From assembly GCF_003415655.1 (NCBI RefSeq), contig NZ_QRHC01000003.1:604378-668377 (forward strand): a stretch of DNA of 64,000 bases. The letters are read 5' to 3'. Positions 30,691 to 41,398 of this stretch are shown here, in pieces. Made by a program: the position numbers and the translations under genes. Below the pieces are notes generated by a model. It did no database searches. It had not been told where the DNA came from and saw only the letters and a program-made list of their open reading frames with translations. The stretch is from Vibrio maerlii. GTDB lineage: Bacteria; Pseudomonadota; Gammaproteobacteria; Enterobacterales; Vibrionaceae. Each line of letters begins with the position of its first letter. Within the stretch, counting starts at the first letter, position 1.

Positions 30691-31767
30691 TTATAGTACG
30701 TCGATAGCGTTTAGGTCAGCGAAAGCTTTCTCTAGACGAGTAACCATTGAAGATTGACCTGCACGTAGCCATACGCGTGGATCGTAGAACTTCTTGTTTG
30801 GTTGGTCTTCGCCTTTAGGGTTACCGATTTGACCTTGTAGGTAATCACGGTTTTCAGCTTCGTAAGTACGGATGCCGTCCCAAGTTGCCCACTGTGTATC
30901 AGTATCGATGTTCATCTTGATAACGCCGTAGCCGATAGACTCTTGGATTTCTTCTTCAGAAGAACCAGAACCACCGTGGAATACGAAGTTTAGAGCGTTA
31001 GGTGCAATACCGAACTTCTCTGCACAGTATGCTTGAGAATCACGTAGGATAGTTGGAGTAAGTACAACGTTACCAGCTTGGTAAACACCGTGTACGTTAC
31101 CGAAAGAAGCTGCGATAGTGAAACGTGGGCTAACAGCGTTTAGGATTTCGTAAGCGTAAGCTACGTCTTCTGGAGAAGTGTAAAGCTCAGAAGCGTCCAT
31201 ATCAGAGTTATCAACGCCGTCTTCTTCGCCACCAGTACAACCTAGTTCGATTTCTAGAGTCATGTTCATCTTAGCCATGCGCTCTAGGTACTTAGCACAA
31301 GTCTCGATGTTCTCTTCTAGAGACTCTTCAGAAAGGTCGATCATGTGAGAAGAGAATAGAGGCTTACCAGTTTGAGCGAAGAACTCTTCACCTGCGTCTA
31401 GTAGACCGTCGATCCATGGAAGAAGTTTCTTAGCAGCGTGGTCAGTGTGTAGGATTACTGGAACACCGTAAGATTCAGCAACAGCGTGTACGTATTTTGC
31501 ACCCGCTACAGCACCAAGGATTTGAGCACCTTGACCTTCAAGTTTAACGCCTTTACCAGCGAAGAAACCAGCACCGCCGTTAGAGAACTGAACTACAACA
31601 GGAGCTTTAACTTTAGCTGCAGCTTCAAGTACACCATTGATAGAATCAGTGTTTACTACGTTTACAGCTGGAAGCGCAAACTTGTTTTCTTTAGCTACTT
31701 CAAATACTTTCTGTACGTCGTCGCCAGAGATAACACCTGGTTTTACGAAATCGAAGATCTTAGACAT
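30691..31767 (-). CDS. fbaA: Class II fructose-bisphosphate aldolase
   Basis: A 358-residue zinc aldolase of glycolysis and gluconeogenesis. HTDHAAKKLLPW holds the zinc His and catalytic Asp near residue 110; ELGCTGGEEDGVDN and FHGGSGSSEEE are the class IIA signatures. Codon bias is very strong, as for an abundant enzyme. It is downstream of pgk on the same strand but a terminator separates them, and a LacI-type operator precedes it, so it can be expressed on its own. Confidence 0.98.
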   Translation of the reverse strand: MSKIFDFVKPGVISGDDVQKVFEVAKENKFALPAVNVVNTDSINGVLEAAAKVKAPVVVQFSNGGAGFFAGKGVKLEGQGAQILGAVAGAKYVHAVAESYGVPVILHTDHAAKKLLPWIDGLLDAGEEFFAQTGKPLFSSHMIDLSEESLEENIETCAKYLERMAKMNMTLEIELGCTGGEEDGVDNSDMDASELYTSPEDVAYAYEILNAVSPRFTIAASFGNVHGVYQAGNVVLTPTILRDSQAYCAEKFGIAPNALNFVFHGGSGSSEEEIQESIGYGVIKMNIDTDTQWATWDGIRTYEAENRDYLQGQIGNPKGEDQPNKKFYDPRVWLRAGQSSMVTRLEKAFADLNAIDVL

Positions 31768-31807
31768 GGAATTAGTCCTATTTTCTGTCGTTTTTAAATT
31801 AAAATTT

Positions 31808-31819
31808 GCAAACGTTTGC
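31808..31819 (-). promoter_or_regulatory. Candidate PurR/LacI-family operator upstream of fbaA
   Basis: GCAAACGTTTGC is a perfect 12-base palindrome with the central CG of LacI-family sites and matches the PurR core. It is 40 bases before the fbaA start. A sister site lies upstream of tkt. Assignment to PurR is inference from the motif. Confidence 0.6.
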
Positions 31820-31868
31820 TCACAATGCGCGCTATTCTAGCAAAAAAATGTGATGTGCAGCAAACTCA

Positions 31869-31896
31869 AAAAGGCGAGAAATTGTTCTCGCCTTTT
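31869..31896 (-). terminator. Terminator of pgk
   Basis: AAAAGGCGAGAA and TTCTCGCCTTTT pair around ATTG, ten bases beyond the pgk stop. Confidence 0.9.
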
Positions 31897-31905
31897 ATCA
31901 ATCAA

Positions 31906-33069
31906 TTACGCTTTTGCACGCTCTTCAAGCATTGCAACAGCTGGAAGTACTTTACCTTCAACAAACTCAAGGAATGCACCACCACCAGTAGAGATGTAAG
32001 ATACGTCAGCTTTGATACCGAACTGGTCGATAGCCGCTAGAGTGTCACCACCACCTGCTACAGAGAAGCCTTCAGAAGCAGCGATTGCTTCAGAGATACC
32101 TTTAGTACCTGCTTCAAAGTTCTTGAATTCGAATACGCCTACTGGACCGTTCCATAGGATAGTCTTAGCGTTCTTCAGGATTTCAGCTAGTTCAGCAGTT
32201 GAATCTGGGCCTAGGTCGAAGATCATGTCGTCGTCTTGAACGTCAGCTACGTTCTTGATTTCAGCTTCTGCGTTCTCATCGAATGCTTTCGCACATGCAA
32301 CGTCAGTTGCTACTGGGATTGCACACTCTTCCATTAGCTTCTTAGCTGTGCCTACTAGGTCTGCTTCGTATAGAGATTTACCAACGTTGTGGCCAGCAGC
32401 TGCGATGAATGTGTTCGCGATACCACCACCAACAACTAATTGGTCAGCAACTTTAGATAGAGACTCAAGAACCGTTAGCTTAGTAGAAACCTTAGAACCA
32501 CCAACGATAGCAACCATTGGACGAGCAGGCTTGTCCATTGCTTTTGCAAGAGCGTCTAGCTCGTTAGCTAGTAGAGGGCCTGCACACGCTACTGGTGCGT
32601 TCATACCAACACCGTGAGTTGAAGCTTGTGCACGGTGAGCAGTACCGAATGCATCCATTACGAAGATGTCACATAGTGCTGCGTATTTCTTAGATAGCTC
32701 TTCTTCGTTCTTCTTCTCGCCTTTGTTGAAGCGAACGTTTTCAAGAACAACTAGCTCACCAGCGTTAAGCTCTAGGCCATCTAGGTAATCTTTAGCTAAT
32801 TTAACGTCGCAATCTAGTGCGTCGTTTAGGTAGTTAACTACAGGTTGTAGAGAGAACTCTTCAGCGTACTCACCTTCAGTTGGGCGGCCTAGGTGAGAAG
32901 TCACCATTACTTTCGCACCAGCTTCTAGACAGTGTTTGATAGTAGGAAGAGACGCAAGAATACGAGCGTCAGAAGTAACTTTGCCTTCTTTAACAGGTAC
33001 GTTTAGGTCCGCACGGATAAATACGCGTTTACCTGCTAGTTCCAGGTCAGTCATCTTGATTACAGACAT
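31906..33069 (-). CDS. pgk: Phosphoglycerate kinase
   Basis: A 387-residue glycolytic kinase producing ATP from 1,3-bisphosphoglycerate. [20 protein letters not shown] and [11 protein letters not shown] lie in the N domain, and [13 protein letters not shown] and [10 protein letters not shown] in the C domain. ATG at 33069 follows GAGGA and matches the E. coli start; the frame extends five codons further. A short palindrome AAGTTTTGAAAACTT at 33097-33111, 27 bases upstream, may be an operator. epd lies upstream on the same strand. Confidence 0.98.
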   Translation of the reverse strand: MSVIKMTDLELAGKRVFIRADLNVPVKEGKVTSDARILASLPTIKHCLEAGAKVMVTSHLGRPTEGEYAEEFSLQPVVNYLNDALDCDVKLAKDYLDGLELNAGELVVLENVRFNKGEKKNEEELSKKYAALCDIFVMDAFGTAHRAQASTHGVGMNAPVACAGPLLANELDALAKAMDKPARPMVAIVGGSKVSTKLTVLESLSKVADQLVVGGGIANTFIAAAGHNVGKSLYEADLVGTAKKLMEECAIPVATDVACAKAFDENAEAEIKNVADVQDDDMIFDLGPDSTAELAEILKNAKTILWNGPVGVFEFKNFEAGTKGISEAIAASEGFSVAGGGDTLAAIDQFGIKADVSYISTGGGAFLEFVEGKVLPAVAMLEERAKA

Positions 33070-33209
33070 GCTTTGTCCTCTCAAATAGTAAATATAAAGT
33101 TTTGAAAACTTAGCTACCCTGCTAAGTCTGATAATTCTTTAAGCTGGTAGTAATATGGAGATTCTGCATATTTATTTCAACCTTTAAAATAAATATTTCT
33201 CCGCATCGC

Positions 33210-34238
33210 TTACTGCTCCGATGCCTGCATTGCTAATGCCGTGTCCAGCATGCGATTAGCAAAGCCCCATTCGTTATCACACCACACAAGCATTTTAACT
33301 AAATGCCCGTTACTGACTCGTGTTTGAGTACCATCAACAATCGCGCTATGGGGATCATGATTAAAGTCGATGGAGACGAGCGGCGCTTCAGTATAGTCAA
33401 CAATGTCACGTAATGTACACTGAGATGCGTTAACAATGGTTTGATTTACGTCATTAACTTTCACATTCGTATTAATTGTGACACTCAAATCCATTGCAGT
33501 TACGTTAACAGTCGGCACACGTACCGATATTGCTTCAAATTTGTTGGAAAATTTCGGGAATATTCTTTCAATTCCTTTGTGTAACTTTGTGTCAACAGGG
33601 ATGATAGATTGACTGGCAGAGCGTGTACGACGTAAGTCGGAATGATAAGCATCAATTACCTGCTGATCATTCATTGAAGAATGGATAGTCGTAATAGTGC
33701 CAGAGTCGATGCCAAATGCATCATCGAGTGCCTTGATGATTGGCACAATACAGTTAGTCGTACATGAGCCGTTCGACACCACTTTGTGATCAGCTTGAAG
33801 TGTGTCGTGGTTTACACCATAGATAATGGTGTTATCGAGGTCATTTGCGCCTGGGTGAGAAAAGAGCACCTTCTTCGCGCCTGCTTTAATGTGCTCTTGA
33901 CCGTCAGCCTGCGAACCGTATACACCGGTGCAATCCAACACAAGGTCAACTTCGAGGTCACGCCAAGGGAGGAGGTTTATCTCTGAAAGATGAAGAATTC
34001 GAATAGAGTCGAAGCTATCGTGACCATGGTGAATGTAGATATGCTCTTGGTCATTGCTCACCTTCTTACCGAAACGGCCATGAGTCGTATCGTATTGCAG
34101 AAGGTGTGCCATTGCGTCAGGTTGAGCCAACTCATTCACCGCAACCACTTTAATCTCTTGCTGGCGACCACTCTCATAGACAGCTCGTAAAACATTACGT
34201 CCAATTCGGCCAAATCCATTAATCGCAACTCTTAGCAT
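33210..34238 (-). CDS. epd: D-erythrose-4-phosphate dehydrogenase
   Basis: A 342-residue GapA-type enzyme. The Rossmann start [17 protein letters not shown] and the catalytic SNGSCTTNC near residue 158 are present. The Epd branch is supported by position next to pgk/fbaA and tkt and by the [12 protein letters not shown] segment. It oxidises erythrose 4-phosphate to 4-phosphoerythronate for pyridoxal phosphate synthesis; a genuine GapA role is less likely. Upstream of pgk by 140 bases. Confidence 0.92.
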   Translation of the reverse strand: MLRVAINGFGRIGRNVLRAVYESGRQQEIKVVAVNELAQPDAMAHLLQYDTTHGRFGKKVSNDQEHIYIHHGHDSFDSIRILHLSEINLLPWRDLEVDLVLDCTGVYGSQADGQEHIKAGAKKVLFSHPGANDLDNTIIYGVNHDTLQADHKVVSNGSCTTNCIVPIIKALDDAFGIDSGTITTIHSSMNDQQVIDAYHSDLRRTRSASQSIIPVDTKLHKGIERIFPKFSNKFEAISVRVPTVNVTAMDLSVTINTNVKVNDVNQTIVNASQCTLRDIVDYTEAPLVSIDFNHDPHSAIVDGTQTRVSNGHLVKMLVWCDNEWGFANRMLDTALAMQASEQ

Positions 34239-34325
34239 TCTTCCATCGCTCTACATAAATTTCGTGCAACGAATACTACCCGATTGCTACGCAGAACTCA
34301 CTCAAAACAATGCTTGTACAATTAC

Positions 34326-35732
34326 TCAACATTCCACGGCATTAGCAAGGTCAAACTGATAGCAACACACCTTGTTCCGACCACTGTCTTTCGCTTCGTA
34401 CAGTGCGTTATCGGCCTGCCTGAGGAGCTCCCTTAATGAAGTCTGCTTCGTTAAAGTCGCCACTCCACTACTGACGGTAAACTGCAAAGTATCATTCTCA
34501 AGCTGTAAGGAGCTGGTCATCACCTTGGTTCTGATTCGTTCTAATATCTGTTGGGCTTCGTCCTCACTAGTGTTGGTAAAGGCTATTGCAAACTCCTCAC
34601 CACCTACTCGACCAAAAATGTCCGTTTTACGTAGCTCACTCTGACAGAGATTAGAAAAGAACACCAAAGCCTGATCACCGATAATGTGTCCGTACTTATC
34701 ATTGACTTGCTTAAAATGATCGATATCGAGTATTGCCAGTGTATAGAAGCGATTCTGAATCCTAGAGTTTCTCAGTTCCAATGAGGCAATATCGAGGAAG
34801 TACTTGCGATTGAAGGCATCGGTCAACGCATCTCGTGTTGCTTCCATATACAACTTGTTCAAGTATGCTTCTTTATCCCGCTGCTCTCGCGTTAACAAGC
34901 TCCATGAAGCAACGATGATAGAGAGAAAAAAGCTCGTGATAATAAGACCGACGGCAGGGAGCAGTTCTTGGCTACTGTTCTTGATCTTCCAGCTCAGACC
35001 ACCCAATATTTCACCTTTCAATGAACGAATTTTCAAGTGGTGCTGCCCTGCAATAATGCTTGTGTTGTAAGTGAGGCCTTTAATCTGATATTCGTTGGAC
35101 AACGACTCTAGGTATGCTGGCGATATTTTTTTACCAAACGCTAAGTAGGTTCCCAACCTAGGGGTTTCGAGTTCTTCATTTATAAGAGGGGCTCCAACAA
35201 CAAAGTAGAGATCGTTACCAAGCAACATAAAGCTACTGACTACTTTGGTCACATCTTCACGAGCACGCGATAAGCTGACCATGGTCACTAAGTCGCTATC
35301 CAACAACATTTGAGCTTTCAAATTCTGTGCTTGCTCACTTGTGGTGAGTGAAATCACCTCATAACCATGCCTCAGAGCCAAGCTAAAATCATAATCGAAG
35401 TTATCTAATACATACTGCCCCGAGTTCCACTCTATCCACTGTTCATCTTTCTCGGAAAAAACATTGTTGTAGGTCTCATCCCAGTAGCTGTATTCAATCA
35501 GCTGAGACTTCTTGTATTTTTTTTCAATGTTAAAGGCTAAAGACACTCGCTCTCCAACCTCCTTCGCTGCTCTATTGTCCAGAATTTCAAAAAAGTAGTG
35601 GATGGTTGCAACCAACACAATCGCTGACGCTGTCAACAAGCACACCATGGCTTTGATAACATAATCAATTGAGATGAAGCCTGGTTTCGTAACCTGTTGA
35701 AAAGTCGATGAATCATGTTCAGTCTTGGGCAT
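34326..35732 (-). CDS. CHASE4-GGDEF diguanylate cyclase
   Basis: A 468-residue membrane protein: N-terminal helix (about 25-50), a periplasmic CHASE4-like sensor (about 55-255, with the YSYWDETYNN block), a second helix near 265-285, and a C-terminal GGDEF domain. The active site reads GGEEF and the inhibitory I-site RKTD lies exactly five residues before it, so an active, c-di-GMP-inhibited cyclase is predicted. The start is ATG 35732 with GGAA seven bases upstream. It lies between tkt and epd and is the only signalling gene in that carbon-metabolism cluster. The ligand is unknown. Confidence 0.9.
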   Translation of the reverse strand: MPKTEHDSSTFQQVTKPGFISIDYVIKAMVCLLTASAIVLVATIHYFFEILDNRAAKEVGERVSLAFNIEKKYKKSQLIEYSYWDETYNNVFSEKDEQWIEWNSGQYVLDNFDYDFSLALRHGYEVISLTTSEQAQNLKAQMLLDSDLVTMVSLSRAREDVTKVVSSFMLLGNDLYFVVGAPLINEELETPRLGTYLAFGKKISPAYLESLSNEYQIKGLTYNTSIIAGQHHLKIRSLKGEILGGLSWKIKNSSQELLPAVGLIITSFFLSIIVASWSLLTREQRDKEAYLNKLYMEATRDALTDAFNRKYFLDIASLELRNSRIQNRFYTLAILDIDHFKQVNDKYGHIIGDQALVFFSNLCQSELRKTDIFGRVGGEEFAIAFTNTSEDEAQQILERIRTKVMTSSLQLENDTLQFTVSSGVATLTKQTSLRELLRQADNALYEAKDSGRNKVCCYQFDLANAVEC

Positions 35733-35820
35733 CAATGATTTCCATATTTAGTTACTCATTGAACTTATAAATATAGAAGACGACAGATACTCTTCCACCG
35801 CTTAGCTTCGCAAAAACAAA

Positions 35821-35854
35821 AAAGCAGCCCTGAAGTTTCCCTCAGGGCTGCTTT
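35821..35854 (-). terminator. Terminator of tkt
   Basis: AAAGCAGCCCTGA and TCAGGGCTGCTTT pair around eight bases; the minus strand continues in T. Confidence 0.9.
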
Positions 35855-35895
35855 AAGTTGCATATTTAGGCCATAAGTGACCTAGTAAAAGTCGA

Positions 35896-37890
35896 TTAAG
35901 CTAGAAGCTCTTTCGCAGTGTTTACAACGTTTTCAGTTGTGAAACCAAACATCTTGAACAGTTCGCCAGCTGGTGCAGATTCACCGAATGTCGTCATACC
36001 GATGATCTTACCGTTGAAACCAACATACTTGTACCAGAAGTCAGCAATACCCGCTTCGATAGCGATACGAGCTGTTACGTCTGATGGTAGAACTTCTTCA
36101 CGGTACGCAGCGTCTTGCTTGTCGAATGCATCTGTAGATGGCATTGAAACAACGCGTACTTGCTTACCTTCAGCTGTTAGCTGCGCTGCAGCTTCGACTG
36201 CTAGTTCAACCTCTGAGCCTGTTGCGATAAGGATAAGCTCTGGCTTGCCTTCACAATCTTTCAGGATGTATGCACCTTTCGCGATGTTCGCTACTTGCTC
36301 TGCGTTACGCTCTTGCTGTGCAAGGTTTTGGCGAGAGAAGATAAGTGCTGTTGGTGCATCTTTACGCTCGATAGCCAGTTTCCAAGCTACTGCAGATTCC
36401 ACTTGGTCACATGGACGCCATGTGCTCATGTTTGGCGTTAGACGTAGAGAAGCCATTTGCTCAACCGGTTGGTGAGTAGGGCCATCTTCGCCAAGACCGA
36501 TAGAGTCATGCGTGTAAACCTGGATGTTCTGTACTTTCATCAGAGCAGCCATACGCATTGCGTTACGTGCGTATTCCATGAACATTAGGAATGTTGCGCC
36601 GTATGGTACGAAACCGCCGTGTAGCGCGATACCGTTCATAATAGCCGTCATACCGAACTCACGAACACCGTAGTGAATGTAGTTACCCGCAAAGTCATCT
36701 GCTTCAAGAGACTTAGAGCCAGACCACATGGTTAGGTTAGATGGTGCAAGGTCAGCAGAGCCGCCCATGAATTCTGGAAGCATTTGACCAAACGCTTCTA
36801 GTGCGTTTTGCGATGCTTTACGTGATGCGATGTCAGCAGGGTTTGCTTGAAGATCAGCGATGATTGCGTTTGCTTTCTCTTCCCACTCAGCTGGTAGGTC
36901 GCCGTTGATACGACGCTTAAGTTCCGCCGCTTCTGCAGGGTAAGCTGCTGCGTATGCTTCAAACTTCTCGTTCCAAGCCGCTTCTTTTGCTGCGCCCGCT
37001 TCTTTTGCATCCCACTGTGCTGCAATATCAGCTGGGATTTCGAAAGGACCGTGTTCCCAACCAAGAGCTGCTTTTGTCGCTGCGATTTCGTCAGCGCCTA
37101 GTGGAGCACCGTGACAGTCGTGCGTACCTGCTTTGTTTGGAGAACCAAAACCGATGATAGTCTTAGTACAGATTAGCGTAGGACGTGGGTCAGCCTTCGC
37201 CGCTTCAATAGCAGCGTTGATTGCTTCTGCATCGTGACCGTCTACTGCTGGGATTACGTGCCAGCCGTATGCTTCAAAACGCTTAGGTGTATCGTCAGAG
37301 AACCAGCCTTCAACTTCACCATCGATAGAGATGCCGTTGTCATCCCAGAATGCGATTAGCTTGCCTAGACCTAGCGTACCAGCAAGAGAACATGCCTCGT
37401 GCGAGATGCCTTCCATTAGACAGCCATCACCCATGAATACGTAAGTGAAGTGGTCAACGATGTCGTGGCCTTCTTTGTTGAACTGAGCAGCAAGTGCTTT
37501 CTCAGCCATTGCCATACCAACCGCGTTAGTGATGCCTTGACCTAGAGGACCAGTCGTCGTCTCGATACCTGGTGCGTAGCCGTACTCTGGGTGACCAGGA
37601 GTCTTAGAGTGAAGCTGACGGAAGTTTTTCAGGTCATCAATTGATAGCTCGTAGCCGCTTAGGTGAAGCAGAGAGTAAATAAGCATTGAGCCGTGGCCGT
37701 TCGATAGTACGAAACGGTCGCGGTCAGCCCACTCTGGGTTTTGTGGGTTGTGGTTTAGGTGACCACGCCAAAGTACTTCGGCGATATCCGCCATACCCAT
37801 AGGTGCACCTGGGTGACCAGAGTTAGCTTGTTGAACACCATCCATGCTAAGTGCGCGGATTGCATTTGCTAGATCTTTACGAGAAGACAT
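35896..37890 (-). CDS. tkt: Transketolase
   Basis: A 664-residue thiamine-diphosphate enzyme of the non-oxidative pentose phosphate pathway, which also makes erythrose 4-phosphate, the substrate of epd nearby. The [13 protein letters not shown]hDP/Mg motif is near residue 155; QHGHPG-type substrate loops ([21 protein letters not shown]) and [16 protein letters not shown] are intact. Codon bias is high. ATG follows CAGGAG. Confidence 0.98.
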   Translation of the reverse strand: MSSRKDLANAIRALSMDGVQQANSGHPGAPMGMADIAEVLWRGHLNHNPQNPEWADRDRFVLSNGHGSMLIYSLLHLSGYELSIDDLKNFRQLHSKTPGHPEYGYAPGIETTTGPLGQGITNAVGMAMAEKALAAQFNKEGHDIVDHFTYVFMGDGCLMEGISHEACSLAGTLGLGKLIAFWDDNGISIDGEVEGWFSDDTPKRFEAYGWHVIPAVDGHDAEAINAAIEAAKADPRPTLICTKTIIGFGSPNKAGTHDCHGAPLGADEIAATKAALGWEHGPFEIPADIAAQWDAKEAGAAKEAAWNEKFEAYAAAYPAEAAELKRRINGDLPAEWEEKANAIIADLQANPADIASRKASQNALEAFGQMLPEFMGGSADLAPSNLTMWSGSKSLEADDFAGNYIHYGVREFGMTAIMNGIALHGGFVPYGATFLMFMEYARNAMRMAALMKVQNIQVYTHDSIGLGEDGPTHQPVEQMASLRLTPNMSTWRPCDQVESAVAWKLAIERKDAPTALIFSRQNLAQQERNAEQVANIAKGAYILKDCEGKPELILIATGSEVELAVEAAAQLTAEGKQVRVVSMPSTDAFDKQDAAYREEVLPSDVTARIAIEAGIADFWYKYVGFNGKIIGMTTFGESAPAGELFKMFGFTTENVVNTAKELLA

Positions 37891-37967
37891 GTCTGCTCCT
37901 GAATTGCATTAAGCGAAACGAAAAGGAATTTGTGGAGGCGCAATTCTCTCAAAGCAAACTAAGCACT

Positions 37968-37979
37968 GCAAACGTTTTC
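37968..37979 (-). promoter_or_regulatory. Candidate PurR/LacI-family operator upstream of tkt
   Basis: GCAAACGTTTTC, inside CTGCAAACGTTTTCCA, equals the PurR core sequence and lies 77 bases before the tkt start. It differs from the fbaA site by one base. Confidence 0.6.
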
Positions 37980-38145
37980 CACACTAATTCCCGGCGTTTC
38001 GACTTAAGTTGTAATCAAGATTTACCCTTTTACATGTAACTCATACTGTTTTGGAATCTAACCTAAAACGAAAAGCAGAAATGAAAGCAATCTTAGGCAC
38101 ACTCGGTCTAGTTAGTGAACACTGCACACTAATAAGGAGTGGAAC

Positions 38146-38883
38146 ATGGTAGCCACATTGTCAAAATCACTTCATCACCCCGCCTTATTCTTCCTGTTAT
38201 TTCTAATCCCTCTGTTATCCGTTTCTACGCAAGCGCAGATATTGGTGAATAACGGAAAACCCGCTCAGGTTATTGAGCTCTTTACCTCCGAAGGCTGCTC
38301 TAGTTGCCCACCAGCGGATAAGTACCTCAGCCAGTTTCAAAAAAGTGAAGCACTGTGGCAGGACTTTATCCCCCTTGCCTATCATGTCGATTATTGGGAC
38401 TACTTAGGTTGGAAGGATAAGTTTGCAAGTAAAGCATTTAGCCAGAAGCAGCGCCTATATCGCGCCTACGGTGTGGTTGGTAGCGTCTATACTCCTGGTT
38501 TCGTGGTTGATGGCGATGAATGGCGTGGCTTCTTTCGTCGCAGTGCATTACCAAACCCACAATCAAAACAGAGCCCAGAACTTCGATTGGAAATAAAAGA
38601 CTCGACCTATCAAGTCAACTATCAAGGAAAAGGTGACTATATTGCTCATATCGCCCTACTCGCTGTCGACAGATTTTCAGCGATTCGTAGTGGGGAGAAT
38701 AGAGGTAAGAAATTAGAGCATGACTTTGTGGTACTTCATAACAGCCATCAGAACGGTGAGAAGCAATGGCAATTCAATATTTCAAATTCTAATCTAGTGG
38801 CCGAGCCTGATGCTGTTGCCGTATGGCTCACTAAGCCGAATCAATTTACGCCAGAGCAAACGGTTGCGGGCTGGTTGGAATAA
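38146..38883 (+). CDS. DUF1223 exported thioredoxin-fold protein
   Basis: A 245-residue protein with an N-terminal signal or anchor (about 10-32). The DUF1223 hallmark VIELFTSEGCSSCPPADKYL near residue 45 holds a CSSC pair in a thioredoxin-like fold, followed by HVDYWDYLGWKDKFAS and VYTPGFVVDG. A periplasmic redox role is inferred from the CxxC pair; no partner is known. ATG follows AAGGAG. It stands alone, divergent from tkt. Confidence 0.85.
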   Translation: MVATLSKSLHHPALFFLLFLIPLLSVSTQAQILVNNGKPAQVIELFTSEGCSSCPPADKYLSQFQKSEALWQDFIPLAYHVDYWDYLGWKDKFASKAFSQKQRLYRAYGVVGSVYTPGFVVDGDEWRGFFRRSALPNPQSKQSPELRLEIKDSTYQVNYQGKGDYIAHIALLAVDRFSAIRSGENRGKKLEHDFVVLHNSHQNGEKQWQFNISNSNLVAEPDAVAVWLTKPNQFTPEQTVAGWLE

Positions 38884-38930
38884 CTTAGAACACAAAAAGG
38901 GCTTGTAATTTGTTCGTTCAAACATAGAAT

Positions 38931-38954
38931 AGACGTCTAGATGTAGAAACACCT
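38931..38954 (+). promoter_or_regulatory. MetJ-type operator upstream of metK
   Basis: The 8-base met box AGACGTCT is exact at 38931-38938 and is followed without gap by AGATGTAG and a third weaker 8-mer. Tandem met boxes are what dimeric MetJ binds with S-adenosylmethionine as corepressor. The site is 74 bases before metK. Confidence 0.8.
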
Positions 38955-39028
38955 ACATACCTAAAAGAATTTAAAGAACTGGTGAACTGTGCGTTCTTCA
39001 GTCCAAACTGAATAAAAGTGGAGCTAAC

Positions 39029-40183
39029 ATGGCTAAGCACCTATTTACTTCTGAGTCAGTATCAGAAGGTCATCCAGATAAAATTGCAGACCAAATTTCT
39101 GACGCAGTACTTGATGCAATCCTAGAGCAAGACCCTAAAGCTCGTGTTGCATGTGAGACTTACGTTAAGACTGGCATGGTAATGGTTGGTGGTGAAATCA
39201 CTACTTCAGCTTGGGTTGATATCGAAGAGCTAACTCGTCAAACCGTTCGCGAAATCGGCTACGTTCACTCTGACATGGGCTTCGACGCTGACTCTTGTGC
39301 TGTTCTAAACACAATCGGTAAGCAGTCTCCAGACATCAACCAAGGTGTTGATAAAGCTGACCCTAAAGAGCAAGGCGCAGGTGACCAAGGCATCATGTTC
39401 GGTTACGCAACGAACGAAACTGAAATCCTAATGCCAGCTCCTATCACTTACGCACACCGCCTTGTTGAAAAACAAGCTGAAGTTCGTAAGAGCGGCAAGC
39501 TAGACTTCCTACGTCCAGATGCAAAATCTCAGGTAACGTTCCAGTACGACCAAGGCAAGATCGTTGGTATCGACGCAGTTGTTCTTTCAACTCAACACTG
39601 TGATTCAGTATCGACTCCAGACCTGCGTGAAGCAGTAATGGAAGAGATCATCAAGCCAGTACTGCCTTCTGAATGGATCAACAAAGAGACTAACTTCTTC
39701 ATCAACCCAACCGGCCGTTTCGTAATCGGTGGCCCAATGGGTGACTGTGGTCTAACAGGTCGTAAGATCATCGTTGATACCTACGGCGGCGCTGCTCGTC
39801 ACGGTGGTGGTGCATTCTCTGGTAAAGATCCATCGAAAGTTGATCGCTCTGCTGCATACGCTGCACGTTACGTTGCGAAAAACATCGTTGCTGCTGGTAT
39901 GGCTGACCGTTGTGAAATCCAACTTTCTTACGCTATCGGTGTTGCTGATCCAACATCTATCATGGTTGAAACGTTCGGTACTGAAAAAGTATCTCACGAC
40001 ATCATCGTTGAAGCAGTTCGTCAGAACTTCGACCTACGCCCATACGGTCTACAAGAAATGCTGAACCTTCTTCAGCCTATCTACCAGAAGACTGCGGCAT
40101 ACGGTCACTTCGGTCGTGAAGAGTTCCCATGGGAAGCGACAGACAAAGCAGCAATCCTACGCGACTTCGCTGGTATTAAATAA
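39029..40183 (+). CDS. metK: S-adenosylmethionine synthetase
   Basis: A 384-residue enzyme making S-adenosylmethionine from methionine and [14 protein letters not shown] at the N-terminus, [13 protein letters not shown] near 118 and [17 protein letters not shown] near 265 are the family signatures. The gene is very rich in preferred codons. It is preceded by MetJ-type boxes and followed by a strong terminator. It supplies the methyl cycle that LuxS completes. Confidence 0.98.
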   Translation: MAKHLFTSESVSEGHPDKIADQISDAVLDAILEQDPKARVACETYVKTGMVMVGGEITTSAWVDIEELTRQTVREIGYVHSDMGFDADSCAVLNTIGKQSPDINQGVDKADPKEQGAGDQGIMFGYATNETEILMPAPITYAHRLVEKQAEVRKSGKLDFLRPDAKSQVTFQYDQGKIVGIDAVVLSTQHCDSVSTPDLREAVMEEIIKPVLPSEWINKETNFFINPTGRFVIGGPMGDCGLTGRKIIVDTYGGAARHGGGAFSGKDPSKVDRSAAYAARYVAKNIVAAGMADRCEIQLSYAIGVADPTSIMVETFGTEKVSHDIIVEAVRQNFDLRPYGLQEMLNLLQPIYQKTAAYGHFGREEFPWEATDKAAILRDFAGIK

Positions 40184-40227
40184 TAGACGACGTTTTTTAC
40201 TACTAGAAACAAGTTCTATCTATTCAA

Positions 40228-40261
40228 GCCCTTACCTTTTGGTAAGGGCTTTTTCTTTTTT
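40228..40261 (+). terminator. Terminator of metK
   Basis: GCCCTTACC and GGTAAGGGC pair around TTTT, followed by a long T run. Confidence 0.92.
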
Positions 40262-40310
40262 AGTGGTTTGTAATTTCACCTATTCACATCAATAGTTATA
40301 AGGTTATCAA

Positions 40311-40363
40311 TACCGCATATAGCCGAGTTCATAGCGATGAACTGAATCGATAAAAGAGCGGTA
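40311..40363 (+). other. Nested inverted repeats upstream of the DUF2189 gene
   Basis: TACCGC (40311-40316) can pair with GCGGTA (40358-40363), enclosing a 7-bp hairpin AGTTCAT/ATGAACT (40326-40343). It may be part of a structured leader. The 319-base gap 40184-40502 holds the metK terminator and this; I see nothing else. Confidence 0.35.
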
Positions 40364-40502
40364 TAAGCTGACAGATATAAAAATCAGCATTAACGGTGTG
40401 GTTTGGTCAGAAAATAGAAGTGAGACAAGATCTGCATCGGCATTTGCGCAGTCCTACATTAATAGACTGCTCCATTAGGACGAGAACTGATCAGGAGGAT
40501 TT

Positions 40503-41303
40503 ATGCCTCGTACCGTACAACCTGGTGACCTACACTCACCCAAAAAACAAAACCACACGGAATACGCGCGCACGATTGATTGCAACACACTAAGCGTATC
40601 CGCACCACTCCATTGGTTATCGCTTGGTTTACATGACTTCATCCGAATGCCAATTATCAGCATGTTTTACGGCGCATGTTTTACCGCAGCCGCTGTTGCT
40701 ATTGTGCTGCTACTTCAATGGCAGGTAACACTTTCACACCTCGTTGTGATGCCAGCGCTAATAGTTTACATGTTAATTGGCCCCTTCCTCGCTCTCGGGC
40801 TTTACGATGCCAGTTGGGAGAGGGAAAAAGGCCATAGCCCAAGTTTACTCCACTCCATGAAAGCGATTGGCAGAAACTCGACCTCGCAGTGGGCCTTTGC
40901 CGTTATGCTTGCCGTCGCCATGATATTTTGGATGCGTATTGCAGCTCTGTTACACGCACTCTACCCTTCAGTCCAAGGTGCACCACTGCATGAATTTGCT
41001 CCATTTTTGATTATCGGTAGTGCGGTAGGACTTTTCCTGGCTTGTGCAATTTTCAGCATTTCAGCGTTCTCATTACCATTGATGATGGAACGTCGCGTCG
41101 ATGTGATGACCGCTATTTTCTCAAGCTTCAATGCTGTGAAAAACAACATCGGTGCCATGGTAGTTTGGGCGGCTTTGATTGCCGGTGGTGTACTCATTGG
41201 CTTTGCGACCTACGGTGTTGGCATGTTCTTTACGATGCCACTTCTCGGGTATGCGACATGGCATGGTTACCACGCTGCAATCAAGAAAAAGCACACACCA
41301 TAG
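40503..41303 (+). CDS. DUF2189 integral membrane protein
   Basis: A 266-residue protein with a soluble N-terminus (about 45 residues) and roughly six hydrophobic helices. The block WLSLGLHDFIRMPIISMFYG followed by the GPFLALGLYDASWEREKG loop and the late AIFSSFNAVKNNIG are typical of DUF2189. In other proteobacteria such genes often lie by cytochrome oxidase operons, which is not so here. Function unknown. ATG follows AGGAGG. Confidence 0.85.
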   Translation: MPRTVQPGDLHSPKKQNHTEYARTIDCNTLSVSAPLHWLSLGLHDFIRMPIISMFYGACFTAAAVAIVLLLQWQVTLSHLVVMPALIVYMLIGPFLALGLYDASWEREKGHSPSLLHSMKAIGRNSTSQWAFAVMLAVAMIFWMRIAALLHALYPSVQGAPLHEFAPFLIIGSAVGLFLACAIFSISAFSLPLMMERRVDVMTAIFSSFNAVKNNIGAMVVWAALIAGGVLIGFATYGVGMFFTMPLLGYATWHGYHAAIKKKHTP

Positions 41304-41368
41304 GTTTGTTTCCTGGATAGCGGCATGCTCAAGGCCACTATTCCAAAGTGCTCCATGATGATAAGCTT

Positions 41369-41396
41369 GGCTCTAGATTTACCTAGAGCCTTTTTT
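41369..41396 (+). terminator. Terminator between DUF2189 gene and sprT
   Basis: GGCTCTAG (41369-41376) and CTAGAGCC (41383-41390) pair, followed by TTTTTT. It ends only three bases before the apparent sprT start. Confidence 0.85.
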
Positions 41397-41398
41397 CT

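Noticed and set aside
32255..32617. 120-codon frame opposite pgk
   Set aside because: Antisense shadow of a highly biased gene, with no start signal.
35918..36475. 185-codon open frame on the plus strand opposite tkt
   Set aside because: It is antisense to a strongly codon-biased transketolase; such genes leave long open frames on the other strand. No ribosome site or domain.
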